Both the position numbers and the translations under genes were made by a program. From assembly GCA_031841125.1 (NCBI GenBank), contig CM063112.1, positions 62,549,722-62,613,721 of the forward strand: a stretch of 64,000 nt of DNA, given 5' to 3'. The DNA comes from Acanthococcus lagerstroemiae. Taxonomy: Eukaryota > Arthropoda > Insecta > Hemiptera > Eriococcidae. This document shows, piece by piece, positions 36,624-49,700 of the stretch; position 1 is the stretch's first letter; every line of letters starts with the position of its first letter. The notes under the pieces were generated by a model. That model saw only the letters and a list, made by a program, of their open reading frames with translations, had not been told where the DNA came from and made no database searches.

Positions 36624-39600
36624 ATGCATAAAAAAAGATCAATTTTCATCGTACTTTTGAGTACCCTTTGGGCTTTTCCCTGTGCCCAGAACTCATCGGT
36701 CAGTGAGAAACAAGAATCGCCAACATTTCGCAGAATTCAGTTTCCGAATGTTACAGAAGAGGCATTCGTCATAGACCAGGGAAATTCATCAGTTAACGGC
36801 GTACAAGGAAGTTCACTGGTTACTGAAGAATATGAGTACCATCACGTATCATATATTTCGTCAACAACTGGGATCCAGGGAATGAACGGTCTTCCTGATA
36901 ATTCTACAACTATTAACCACAAATCGGACTCAGTTCGTAAGAATACTTCTGCAACTGAACAAGCGTCAAATTTACCGTACTCGAAATGGCTGTCGGAGAT
37001 TTTCAATGAAGCCAAGGAAACATTCAATATGCAAGTGAAAAGAAACAAAAACTGTAAACGGGATTACGAGATTTATCAACAGCATCTTCGGAATCAGACT
37101 GTATGGGCTGTTCGAAGTTAGTACACCTTTTGATGTTAATTTCTGTTTGGCTATGGGATAAGGATCTGTGGGAATACGCAGTGTGGCGATTTTTCGAAAC
37201 TCAAAGGATCTCGCGTGAATTTGACTACCTATTGTAACACTGTCTTGTGAAACCCATTATCAATGAGGAAAAACTTGCGATTCATTCCGGTTTATTCCAC
37301 ATTATATTCAGGTTAGAAGTTTTTGAACGAAGTGATATTCGAAAATTTCCGCGACATAATATGAGGATTATTGAACAGCAGTTTCTGGAACGTTGGCGTT
37401 CAATATTTTATAACATATGAAAGTACTTTCTTCAGTTTTCGAATGATTAAATGATTCTAGCGTTAGGTACGTTCACGGGGAGGTTATAAAATTTGAGATG
37501 AATCTCAGAAGGCAAGGTTTCATTAGACTACGCTCTTTATTTGATGTTGGGTGCTGGCTTTTATCATTTCTTTGTAACTGAAGGGCGTAAGTAGCTCCAG
37601 CTGAGCCTTTTTTTTTGCTGTTCTGCCAAATCCTATACCCCCCCCCCCCAAAAAAAAAAAAAATTGCCTCACATAACTCCTAAAAATACCGTTGTCTAGC
37701 GACGCATTTTGAGCGTTCGAATTTTACGAACTGGTTACTTTTTTAAACAACAAATAAACAGAGTTAGAAACACGTTCGATCAATGTAAAATGCGGAACGG
37801 TTCTGTGGTTTCTTGAAAAACTGAAGGGGGAGGAGAAGAGGGAGAAGGGAACTTAAAAACGTGTCTCCTTCAGAGACACGTAGTGTAACATTTATGGAAA
37901 TTTCTGTTAATAACACGGCTGTGGACTGTAGAGTCGCGCAGGGCGCAACAAGTATTAACCACTGAATTCGTGTCAGCCGGAGTGTCATGGATTTCGCTCA
38001 AGTATACCCATGGCTGGAAGAAAATGGAAATGTCAACCACTGAACCGAATTGTCACTATGAAAAGTTGAAGAACTGTGAGCTGAACTGAGCTGGAGTGAG
38101 AAGAGAACCCCGAAGTCTCTGGAGTAATGCTCGAAAAGGCGCTGAATTTGTATCGGAGGAGCGTGTCGAGGGGGCGTTATGGTTTTCGCTCAAGTATATC
38201 CCTGGCTGGAAGAAATAAATTTCCATGGATTATGTGTAAACACAATTTTCACGCACGTATACTCAACAGGAGCGTTACGGGGGGGGGGGTCATTACGGGG
38301 GGGCTGTTACGGAGGGAGCGTTACGGTTTTCGCTCAAGCATACCCAGTAGTATGACGTCATAGCAACAGGAGTGTAATGGGTGGCGTTACGGTTTTCGCT
38401 CACGTATACCCAGTAGTAAAAGCATATAAAACGCTAAAATCTTGTTTTTGCTAAGAGACCCAGGCCCCCTCCCCTTGCCACGCCCTTGTAATTGTTGTGA
38501 GAATCAATTGGCATTATTAATCGAACATCAATTATAATGATCATTCATCACGAACGGCCTATTGACTGAATATCAAACGAAATATTCGCGAGGCAGAGTT
38601 CTCAACGTGATGAAGAATGGATTCGCTGTTATGAGTGTCAGAAATGGGCCCATGTGGCATGTGCGGGTGTCGAAAAAGGACAGGAACCTTACATATGCGT
38701 AATCTGTGAATAAATTCATAAAATAAAAACTTTTGCGTGGATTACTGGCATTTTTTAAGGGTGCGTAGTCTTACGGACCTATTTTTGGAGAGATCAAAAA
38801 TGACATGTCTTCAGAAAATTCTAATAACTCATTTCCTATCACATCAACAGAGCTGCAACTCAGATATGTATTTTATATATAGAGGCTCAAGTTACAACAT
38901 ATCTTTTAGTGAAGTTTGTTTCAATAATTAGGGAAAAATTTATGGTAACTTTTTCACTAGAATCGCAGTTCTACGGATCCTTACCCTATTTCCTTGATAT
39001 CCATCTAGGCTATCAGTGGAATCATCCATTGCAATGCATGCGTAATAAATTAAAGCGGTATTATGTTTTTCTTACATTAGTGATGGAATCGTCCGAGTGG
39101 CCGGAGGTCGGACTACTTTCTGGTTCTCCTATTCAAATGGGTGACTATTACGAGTGTTTGAAATCAGAAGCTCCCAGATTTAGAGGTAAATATTGTCTTG
39201 TCGGCGCAGATCTTCGACTCAAGTTTGAAGAAGTGCTTTCCGAATCATCAGTTGGGAGTCGCACACCAAAGTGGGTGTACTGGCCAAATGAAAATTCTTC
39301 CGCGTGGGATGTAATCAACAGAGTACGTACTGCACAGTCATTAAAACGTTCTTGAGTGTTTCTCGCTCGAAACGGCTAATATTTAAAGTCCAAATGTGGC
39401 CTAGAAACTAGGGAATGACAAAATGCGTTCAACCAAGTTGAAAAAAATGTTTTGGCGTTTTTAAACAATGTAAATTGTTTCGGCACTAGCTTTGTGAGGG
39501 TCCCATAACAGGAAACATACATTCGATCGTACTGAAAGTAGGTATTTTGTTACGATTCAGTTATTCCTTTTTTTTTTTTTTTTTGCAAATCTCCTGACGT

Positions 39601-42600
39601 CATTGCCTTGATTATGAATTAATGTTCTTTATGAATACGACATCCTTGGTAGAATTTGATGGGAGAGGCTAATAACGGTCACTCGATGAAAACAATTTCA
39701 TCATAAGCATTGTTAATTACAAGAGAACTTGTTAGTTGGCTAAAATAGGGTCCGGACACTACGGCGCGACCGTTTTGGCGCGGGGTACTTGAAGGCGCGA
39801 ATCCGTTTCGGCTCGATAACATTTTGGAACTTTTTGGCGCGAAAAGAAAAACATAGTTGTTACATATTGTATTTTCGTTAGTCGGTTACCGCGAGAAGTT
39901 GCAAATTTTATTCTTTGTCATTACTATGCACAACTCACACTCAGCGGATGTAATCTCCGAAATGTCGTCACTTTATCACTACTGTATTTATCAAATACAT
40001 ACGAAAATCCATCGATCGATCACTTTCTGCGCCCACGTTTACTCTCGATCGACATTCTCACAAATACATAGAATTTTCGATGTTCTTCTTTGCAGTATCA
40101 CTGCACTTTTCATACTGACTCATCTCTCATTCTTGTATCAGGGAAGTCGTTGATGAATAAGCGTCGTTATCTCGTCACATCCATGTCTGTACACGAACGA
40201 TTCAGTTCATCAGTTTGACAGTTTTGCAGATCGTGTACGTAGCGGGGGCCACAAACAGGAGGCCGAAAACGTTGATAGCAATTTTATTTTCATATTTTCT
40301 CGTGCCGAAATGTCCTAAGATTATCTGGTGCCGAAAAGACCTCGCGCCGAAAAAATGTCAGTGCCGAAGAGATGGCGTCGAAACGGCTGCGCCAAAACGT
40401 CCGTGAACCGGCTAAAATGCATCAATGTCCGTATTGCGTCCAAGGTCTTTCAAGAAAACATAAAATCGTCTGATCTTGAATTTTCTTTGTCTAAATTCCT
40501 TGTATGGCCAATTTTCCAGGGTGGAGAAAATAATTTTGTTGTGTGTGTGTGCTTGTGTGCGTATGTAGGGGGGGGGGTTACAAAACTATTCATATACAAA
40601 AAAGTTATCAAATTTATTATTATTCTATTTTTAATCGACTTCTGTAACTCGAAAGTATTCAGCTGTTCACTTTCGGCAGTGTGATGCTGCGCCGGAACTT
40701 TTTCATCTAAAATTATTTCTACATCGAAGGATTAAATTTGCACAATTTACTTGAATTTTTTTTTCTCCTTTGAAGGTTATGAAGTGGAAAAAGGGGGAAT
40801 GAAACAAATTTCAGAATGTTGTACCTAACGGGGGAGGGGAGAAGAGAAAAAGAGATGGTTCTGCTGCCGCATGAAAGGACACTGTTACATGGATATGCCC
40901 AGGCGACCTCGTTGACACGCAAACCCACATTCCAGTGCCTTCTCTTGTCGACTATTTTCAGCGTCGCTTGGCATTCTTCGTGTCAGCCGGTCGAAAGGTG
41001 GTGGAATAAATGACCTTGCAAAGAGATGTACATCCCGATTGGAAACATTTTTCCGCGAACTTTTTTTTTGCGGAATGTTTTCTGCGGAATGTTTTTCTTT
41101 CGCGTAGCTAGCCATTTGACATATCCATGTCAAAAAGACAATTGCTAGAGGGCAGTGCCTCAGATGCCCTGTCTATACCACCAGCACAACTTACATGTGA
41201 TATATGTATATATATACATACAGTGTGGAACAGGTCATCACACAACATAGGAAAGTCCCATAAAGTGCACGTTGATGTGTACCACTGTGGAAAACGTCAT
41301 ACTGGTGCAAATCAACCCAGTGTGCAAAATCTGACATTAAACCGCCACAATGTGGCGTGAGAATAATGGCGCTTTTTTCTACAGAATGTGGCGAAAATTT
41401 CAACCAATTGGAAGACAGAATGCAATGGCCACAGTATTAGAAAAGAGCCATATTGTGACAGTATTGAATAGAAAATGGTTCCAACATGTGTCGACAATTT
41501 CGTCACTTTGTGGCGCGTTTTTAGAGTCATTTACTGGCGGTTATTGTGGCCATATTGTGACGAAAAGGGTTCCAATATGTGATGACGGTTTCGACACTTT
41601 GTGGCGTATTTACCTTAAAGCCTATTTCTGTTCTGTGCGCGCGCAAATACGAGAAATAATAATGCAAATAAATTAAGAGTTTGTATTAATATGCGAGTAG
41701 AATAATTTTAATTTTACAAAATTATAAGGAATTTTAAATAAAGGGTATGGCAAGTCGTTGAACCTAGTAGCGCCTATCTCAACATACTGACCTGAAAAAA
41801 TAAAATAGGTAAATGAAAAATGAAAAATATGATAGAACAAATACAAAATTACAAAAGACGAGACGCAGAAAATGTCAAGATTTCGGTATTATGTGCAAAA
41901 TACTAGAAACTATTACAAAATATGGAATGAATACAAAAATGAAAGCCTATTCCTAACAACGACAAGGAAAATTTCCGTGTCCAGGCCCAACTTACTAATA
42001 ACAAAAAAAAATTTTTTAAATAATAAATGTACAATATACTAGGGACAAAGATAACTAATAACACATGCAAACGTTAATACAATAATACAAATTAGATACG
42101 TAAGCCCAACGGGGTAACAAGAGGAACATTATACAGTGAACTTTCTGTAATTCGAACCAATACCGTGACCTGCAGTAATACAACTCGAAAAATTGTACAG
42201 TATAATATTTTACAAAGTTATAATAGATGTTCTAATGATGAGATTTTGAGCTTTTTTCTGTACGTAGAACTTGTGCGGGATTTTTGCCTGCAAACCATAA
42301 AACGATAACTGTTAGAGGACTACAGCTCATTTTTATCAGTGTATTAGTAATGTCGTACAACTATAAGAAAATGCTTTTCTGTTGTACATCTGATGTTAGT
42401 AGTGAATAGTGGTTGTAAAATTCAAAAGTTGTAGGATTCTATGACATTTTTGATCCGACTCCCCCTCCTCCCTGAAATTATGTTCCGTATTCACCCACTT
42501 CACCTCCCCTCCACTTACTACCACAAGGTCAATAGCAGAAGAAGGTTCCAGGGCACGACGAGGTACCACTGCACGGCGCTCAAGTGCTGGTTCAGTAGCA

Positions 42601-43701
42601 CTTGATTGAGGCTCTCGACAGGTAGCTCGTGGAGTGTGACGCATAATAACTCAACTAGAGGAATAAGCAAGAGGTGAACATAAATTCTACGATACTAGTA
42701 CCAATCATGGCTGAACGAGTGCGATGCCCCTGAACTCCTATTCAAATTTTCCCTGCTCCATACCCCAGCCCATCCAACTGGAAGTGTCACTCACCTCCTC
42801 TGGTTGACTTGGTGAGATGGAGCCACACAGGTTGCAATCCCAGCATCGAGGGTACCCCCCTCCAGTTCCGCCCAAGAGCGTACCCAGGTTGTCCTAGAGA
42901 CCACCTGCCCTTAGCGCCATGAATGCATGACAGTACACCATCCCCAATTTTGACACATTAAAGCTGCCTGTGACGTGCAATGGAATGGAGGGGCTAGCAT
43001 CTAACTCAAGCCGTGAACCGGATGCTCCCCACCTCCGTGATACAATGCTCCCTGACAAGGCTACAGCCCCCAGTGCTACTATACTGGCCACAGGTTCTGG
43101 AAGGCGCGACCCTCCCCCATGGTGTCCCTGGACAAGTGAATCAAGTCCGTCTGATTTACCCTGACTCCGATCGTGATGCACCAACCAGCACATGAAGCCA
43201 ATTATGGGAGTACAATGGACATCCCACAAGACTATCCCCCACTAGTGTCCACCTTCAACCTCCACTTGACAACCGTTCGCCCCCATCTTCCGTTGGCTAC
43301 AGGACTGCAATGGGTGCTTGAGCTGAAGTCCGAGACACCTCCCCTGTAGTACTCTCTATCTGACAATGCAGACTACTACAGCCATACTGAGGAGAAACCC
43401 TATCAAGCAAACATCGCATCTAACTCGCTCTGTCTACTTTGTTCGCTCCTCTCTCGCGTCAGGCTGCTTCTTACCCCTAAGTACATGCACATAACTATAT
43501 AAGTACGTAACCTAAGGTATCCTAAGGACAAGATATACTCAGTGAAACTCGACAGATTCTCAAATCGGCGCAACCAATACAACACATATAAGCATCAAAC
43601 CAACCGAAAACACAGCCGATTGATTACATGGCAGCCCTCGCATCATCTAGAAGGATCTCGACCGCTTTCATCTTTCCCTTCGCCTTAAGCTAACGCGGCG
43701 T

Positions 43702-43735
<34 letters not shown>

Positions 43736-46700
43736 TAAAACGGTTTCACCCTGCCGAATTCCATGACCATTGTTCACATCACGTTTCCAGTACCCAGTAC
43801 AAGGATATGATACAAGGCGATTTCGTATCTGACCTGCGACTTTTTTTGTTAACCAATTACGAGGCAAGTGGATTCCGCCGGCGAGTAAATACACAGCTGT
43901 ACCCAAAAAACACTGAATAAAATTCGAAAACACTAACCTTTTACAATAAGTTAGATAAGTATAGAGAAATAGAGAACTTACCTCGTACAAGTATTTTATT
44001 GTGATCCCGTTTTCTTCGGAGGCCGAAACGTCCGAAACTCCAGACATTCTTTGCCGGTAAAATTAAAACAGTTAACTTGAAAACACGCAACTACAAATAA
44101 CGAACTCGAAATTCAAACTGGCTTTACGCGCGGTGACAATGGAGTACAAACAAAGAAATTACCCGTATAGATCGCGCTAACATAGAACGCATAACATAAT
44201 CACAATCTGACGATATGCAATGAAAAATCTACACATAATGGCTATTTAACAGGTGACACATTGTGACACATGTGTGGACACATTGTGGCGCATAACGCAG
44301 TCATAATCTGACGAAATATTATAAAAACCTACACATAATGGCCATTTAACTGGCGACACCTTGTGACACATGAGTGACTCCTTGTCCCTGTGTCGGTCGA
44401 CTGAGACGCACTCTATTTCTTGCTGGTGGAGGACAACTGAACTACACCTTTTCGCCATGAAATGGCGCTTGAGACGACTTTGTGACGCTTTTTGAGCGTC
44501 ACACACAGAAATTTTTACACACTGGGAACACGCAACATTACGCTAGTTTGGAATAATTTCATCGAAAATGTTTGGGGAAAAAATGCCGATAATTTCCAAA
44601 GAATTTCAACGGAAATCTTTAGAAAAAATTTCCAATGTTTCCCAAAGAATTTCATGAAAATTTTTCGCTGATTTTTGAAGAATAGTAGGAATTTGGAAAA
44701 AACGACGACAATTTTTAAAGGATTTTATCAACAAATTTCAGGTAAAATGTTCTCCGAAGAATTTAATCGAAAATCGAAAAAAATCCTCGGAAAAATTTTT
44801 TGATGACCAGGAATTTCATCTAAAATTTTTGGAGAAAAAAGTCCGATACTTTCCGAAGAATAACTTCGAACATCTTCTGGAAATTTTCCAAAAAATTTAA
44901 AAAAAAATCTTCGGGTATCTTCGGAAAAATTTTTAACAATTTTTAAGGAATTTTGTAGGAAATCTTTAGAAAAAATTTCCGATAATTTCCGAAGAATCTC
45001 ATAGGAAATATTTGAGAAAATTTCCAATGTTTTCCCAAAAATTTCATCAAAATCCTTCGAGAAAATTTTCCGATGATTTTTGAAGAATTTCATGGAAATA
45101 TTTGGGGAAAAACTCCGCGAAAATCTTCGGGAAATTTCAGTTATTTTTAAAGATTACCGATAAAAATCTTCGAAAATTAACGGAAGTTTTTTTCCAAAAC
45201 TTTTTGATAAAATTTCTTAAAATCATCGGATATTGTTCCCAAAGATTCTCGATGAGATTCTTCGGAGATCATCGAATATTTCCCCTGAAGATTGTCTGAT
45301 AAAAATTCTTTAAAAACCATCGGAGTTTTCCCCCGAATATTTCCATGAAATTCTTCAAAAGCAATCGGAAAATTTTCTCGAAGGATTTGGATGAAATTTT
45401 TCGGAGAATATTGGAAATTTTTCCAAAGATTTCCCATGAGATGCTTCGGAAATTATCTGAAATTTTTTTTTCTAAAAGTTTCCTACAAAATTCCTTAAGA
45501 ATTGTATGAAATTTTCCCGAAGCGATATCTGATAAAATTCTTCGGAGATTATCGAACAATCTTTCTGATGATTTTTCATAAAATTCTTCAAATCATCAGA
45601 GTTCCCCCGGATATTTCCTACGAAATTTTTCAAAAATTATCGGAAAATTCTCCCGAAGGTTTTTAAAGAAATTTTTTGGGAAACATTGGACATTTTTCCT
45701 AGTTCGAAGAGATTCTTCGGAAATTATCGGAATTTTTTCTCCAAAAATTTTAGCCTGGTCATCAAAAAATGTTTCCGAAGATTTTTCTCGATTTTCGATT
45801 AAATTCTTCGGAGAACATTTTACCTGAAATTTGTTGATAAAATCCTTTAAAAATTGTCGTCGTTTTTTCCAAATTCCTATTATTCTTCAAAAATTAGCGT
45901 AAAATTTTCATGAAATTCTTTGGGAAACATTGGAAATTTTTTCTAAAGATTTCCGTTGAAATTCTTCGGAAATTATCGGCATTTTTTTCCCCCAAACATT
46001 TTCGATGAAATTATTCCAAACTAGCGTAATGTTGCGTGTTGATTTGCACCAGTACGACGTTTCCACAGTGGTACACATCAACGTGCCCTTTATGGGACTT
46101 TCCTATGTTGCGTGATGACCTCTGTTCCACACTGTATATGTATATATACTGTTATGTATTTTTTTCATTTATGTGTTCATACTCGGAATGTCTGTTCTAA
46201 GATTAGGTTACCTACAAACTTTTATTTTTCAGTACGAATCAGAGAGTGCGAGATTCAGCAGACAGCAGTTCATCTGGGCGGTTTGTATTCCGTCGTCGTG
46301 CAACGCTGCTGATCTACAACAGTCCGTTTCCAAAGCTTTGTCACCTATATTAAAAGCGAACGGTATTCTTGGTACAGTTTATTCCTTCAACAGTGTCTGC
46401 CAAGTGCAAGGGACTAGCCGTTATCCTTTAAAATATCACTTGGCCAGGTTGGGATGAAATTGAATTCATGCACTATTTACAGTAGCGTATAGCCAGACTT
46501 GGTATGACGAGCGGGGGGGGGGGGTCCTTTCATTTTTACAACATTACATGTGTAATACTTACTATTACCAGAATAAATTTTAATTTTTTCACATTTTCGG
46601 CTGATGCCAGGGGGTTCCGACCCCCGTGGCTACGCCCCTGATTATTTAGGAATGCACAAAAACACAATTTTCTGTAGTGATACAATGAATAATTTGGCGA

Positions 46701-49700
46701 GAGTAATAATTGTACTTCCGCGTTTCTAGGTCAGTTCTGGTTATTTTGATATTCCTTGTTATATTGGGCACACTGTTCGACATTTTGAATCTACATTCTA
46801 AAAGCACTGATAGACGGCTAAGTACGTAACTGATGAAATATTTTAATAATAACATTTTTTTATAAGTTGTAGCAATCACTTAAATGTTAATGCTATGCTG
46901 TTAGACAAATTTAGAAACAGAAAGAAAATAGTAATATAGGAACACAAAGAAAAACTGGAACAGGGAAGACAAAAAGCGGAATATACTCTCATAATTTGCG
47001 AAATAAGGTGGAAACAGAGGAAACAAGTGATACAGAAATAAATGTTGAAAAGGAGAAACATAGAATGTAAGAGGCACTGATGGGCAAGAAAACATATCAA
47101 AAATCGAAGAGACAGAGACTCTATCTGAGAAGTTGTGTTGGTATTGTACTGAGATAAAGACAGTGACCGCTACCGGAGAGGCTATAAGCTGGTAATCGTA
47201 TATCTATTTACGGTGATTCTATTTCGGAATTTCATAAAATATTTCCTCGGATATTGTTCGCTTCTGCCTTCTTTATTACTTCCCCCTCTCAACTTGGACG
47301 TGTATTTATGTTATAAATTGCACGAATTGCATTTTCTTTTCAGGTGGCGCTCCAACTCAGTGGTCTGTTGAGTTATTAAAATGGTTTTCCGTGAAAAGAA
47401 ATTGTGAAGCACTTACTCGAAATTCAGGAGATACATTTGCCATATTGTACATTTTAAAATTATTCCTCATATATATCGTAATCAGAGTACACACAGTATT
47501 ATTTTATGGATTGTTTCCAATGTTTAATACCGAGCAGCTGGAAATGGTAAATATTAGAAGTTTTACTATAATCAGAACTACTTTTAAGTTATCAGGCTTT
47601 TTTCAAAGTTCAAGAAACGTACCCAAATAAATAAATCTCGCATTTTTTGTTCATACAGAAGTACAATCCACAGTATCCGGATTTTCTCAGTGGAGTAGTA
47701 CTCAATGCATTTTTCCTAATTAGTGGTTTCTTGAGTGCTTACTTTGGCATAGCAACAGCTCGGGAAACTGGTCCCATTTATGTGTTACTTTCCCTTGTTT
47801 TCCGATGGTTAAGGTGAGTTCTAATTTATTTGTGGTAACGATTTTTAGAAGTCATAAGTGCTGTACAGAAACGGAAATTGAAACATATTTCTGGGGGCAG
47901 GAGCCTTAAGCTTCAAAATGTTTACTTTTTATTGGAGGCGTGGGAAATTGTGCAATTCAGTTTAAAATCTCTATAGAGGGTTTTGCAGGTTTCGGAAGAA
48001 TTTAGGGCCCCAAAAGGCCTCTTAATTCCGCCTCCAAGGTCGTAGCAATGGAACTAGAATGGAGATGGAATTTATATCTTCATATTACATAATATTATAT
48101 TTATTAAAAACTGTAGTTAGTAATCGTAATTTCATGGTATCGCGTTGCAAAGTTTGAAATATGAAGATTTACGTGTTCAATCAAGCAAAGTTCTGATCTA
48201 TAGCTTTCTCGGTTTTCTAAGTTAACCTAGAAACCCTCATTCGGTTCGTAGTAGACCAAAAAAAACGGTCACACAATCAAGCCTGATGTGAGAGTGGGGC
48301 CAGGCCCGGAACCTTTTGCGGACTCTGATTTTTCATCTTCTGATCTTTTGGTTGCTTTTATTTTCTTCTGAAATTGTCTGAACTTTTTCGTGTTTTTGAG
48401 TGCCAATTCGTGAATTCCAAGGACTCAAGAAAAATCTTACAAAACTTACCCCTCCTCCCGGAACCTACATTTCCTTTCGGTGGCCCTGCTCACAAAGCAT
48501 GAAGTGGAAAGGTGTTAGTGAAACTACTCCGGCTACTAAAGAAACCTGCCCAACATAACGTTAGGTCAAGCGAGACAAGCCTGTATCTATTGTTGTCATT
48601 AGCAAATACACGTAGTTAATCCGGGTGGAAATTCGAAGTCCTACAGAAGTTAGTAGTTCATTTACTTGAGTAACACTGACTTCCAGAACAGGAAAATCTG
48701 ATAGAGCCGCCTGTTATAGCAGTCAGGAATTCTGCTTGAAATTTTAACCGCCAGTCAGACTTCCTCCCTCCTGGAGCAACTAATCTTCTGAACCCAACTG
48801 ATAATGTTTATGTCACATCAATTATTACACTATTTTATTATTAGGCTAGTTCCTGCATACGGTCTAATGTTACTTGTATACATATGTATCTACCCATATT
48901 TGGGTGATGGACCGCTCTGGAATTACCGCTTACAACATGAAGTAACAGTTTATTGCACATCGAATTGGTGGACTAATATTCTTATGGTGAATAATATAGT
49001 AATTCCTATCAAAGAGGTTAGTGAGACCTATTTTTACAAACTTTCCAAATAAGAAGAAAGGCTTTAACACCCATCGTCGTTTCAAAACTAATCGAAATAT
49101 CGACTCTATTAAATTAGCTGGGAAGTTAAACTCCATGAAATTAGTTTTTTTTTTTTTTTATCTTTTAAATTTAATTCTGATGTAGGTATTCATTTTAGTC
49201 TACATGACGATGAGTAAGTCGGTGGTTGTTTCCTAGTTCTCTATACCTAGTCGAGTTTAAATAATTTCGAAAAGATGATGATTTTATTTTCGTTTTTATT
49301 CTAGCAATGCCTGCAGCACGGTTGGTATATTACAGTGGATTTCCACTTATCCATGGTCGGCAGTGTACTTTCATTGATCTACGGCAACAACAAAAAAGTG
49401 GGCATTCTACTTCTGAGTTTATTATTCTTTGGGTCGGATATCGCAACGTTTTTACGAATTTACCAGACTCATATTTATGGAGCCTCTCTTAATTTCCTAA
49501 CGTAAGTGGACGAATAATTTTAATTTAGGGGCAATTCTTAAATGTAACCCATGAATGGGTTAATGGTTACATAATTAATTTAGCTGAAGGAAGGGAAGAA
49601 AATTTGAGAGTAAGCCGGATTGTATGTCCGGCAGACTGGAGCTGTTTCAATTGTATGGACCGGAATAAAAGTATCTGTGGAATAAGCTTCCTTGTGAGTA

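Larger units (their letters stand above)
37155..38980. other. Insertion in gene C intron 1, absent from gene D and E
   Basis: Gene D intron 1 is only 131 bp and matches the two ends of gene C intron 1 (after GTTAGTACACCTTTTGAT and from TTGATATCCATCTAGGC). The roughly 1.8 kb between is therefore extra in C, or was lost from D/E. It contains a PHD-finger transposase relic (38609-38713), a G-rich minisatellite (about 37980-38420) and poly-C/poly-A runs near 37640. No complete element could be delimited. Confidence 0.6.
41221..46134. mobile_element. 4.9-kb long-TIR element in gene C intron 2
   Basis: The first about 110 bases (CAGTGTGGAACAGGTCATCA onward) recur inverted at the right end, 46134 back to 46041, and resume at 44526. 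The interruption is a separate palindromic element (44527-46040). Both outer junctions sit in (TA)n/GTATATATA sequence. The corresponding point in introns 2 of genes D and E (near 61100 and 63755) lacks the element. The middle (about 41660-44230) holds unassigned sequence, a 32-base T run at 43703-43734 and a possible minus-strand spliced ORF. The superfamily is unclear. Confidence 0.72.

Noticed and set aside
42396..43229. Possible retroelement polyprotein on the minus strand
   Set aside because: Base composition is GC-richer than the surroundings, but no reverse transcriptase, integrase or protease motif could be seen and no paired LTRs were found.
44728..45559. Minus-strand ORFs rich in F, S, K and E (FSDNF, EIFGKI phrases)
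   Set aside because: They read through the degenerate short repeats of the palindrome arms; the periodicity of the DNA explains the open frames.
48295..48490. Possible MITE beginning GGCCAGGCCCGGAACC in gene C intron 6
   Set aside because: The start resembles hAT ends, but I could not find a convincing inverted right end or target duplication.
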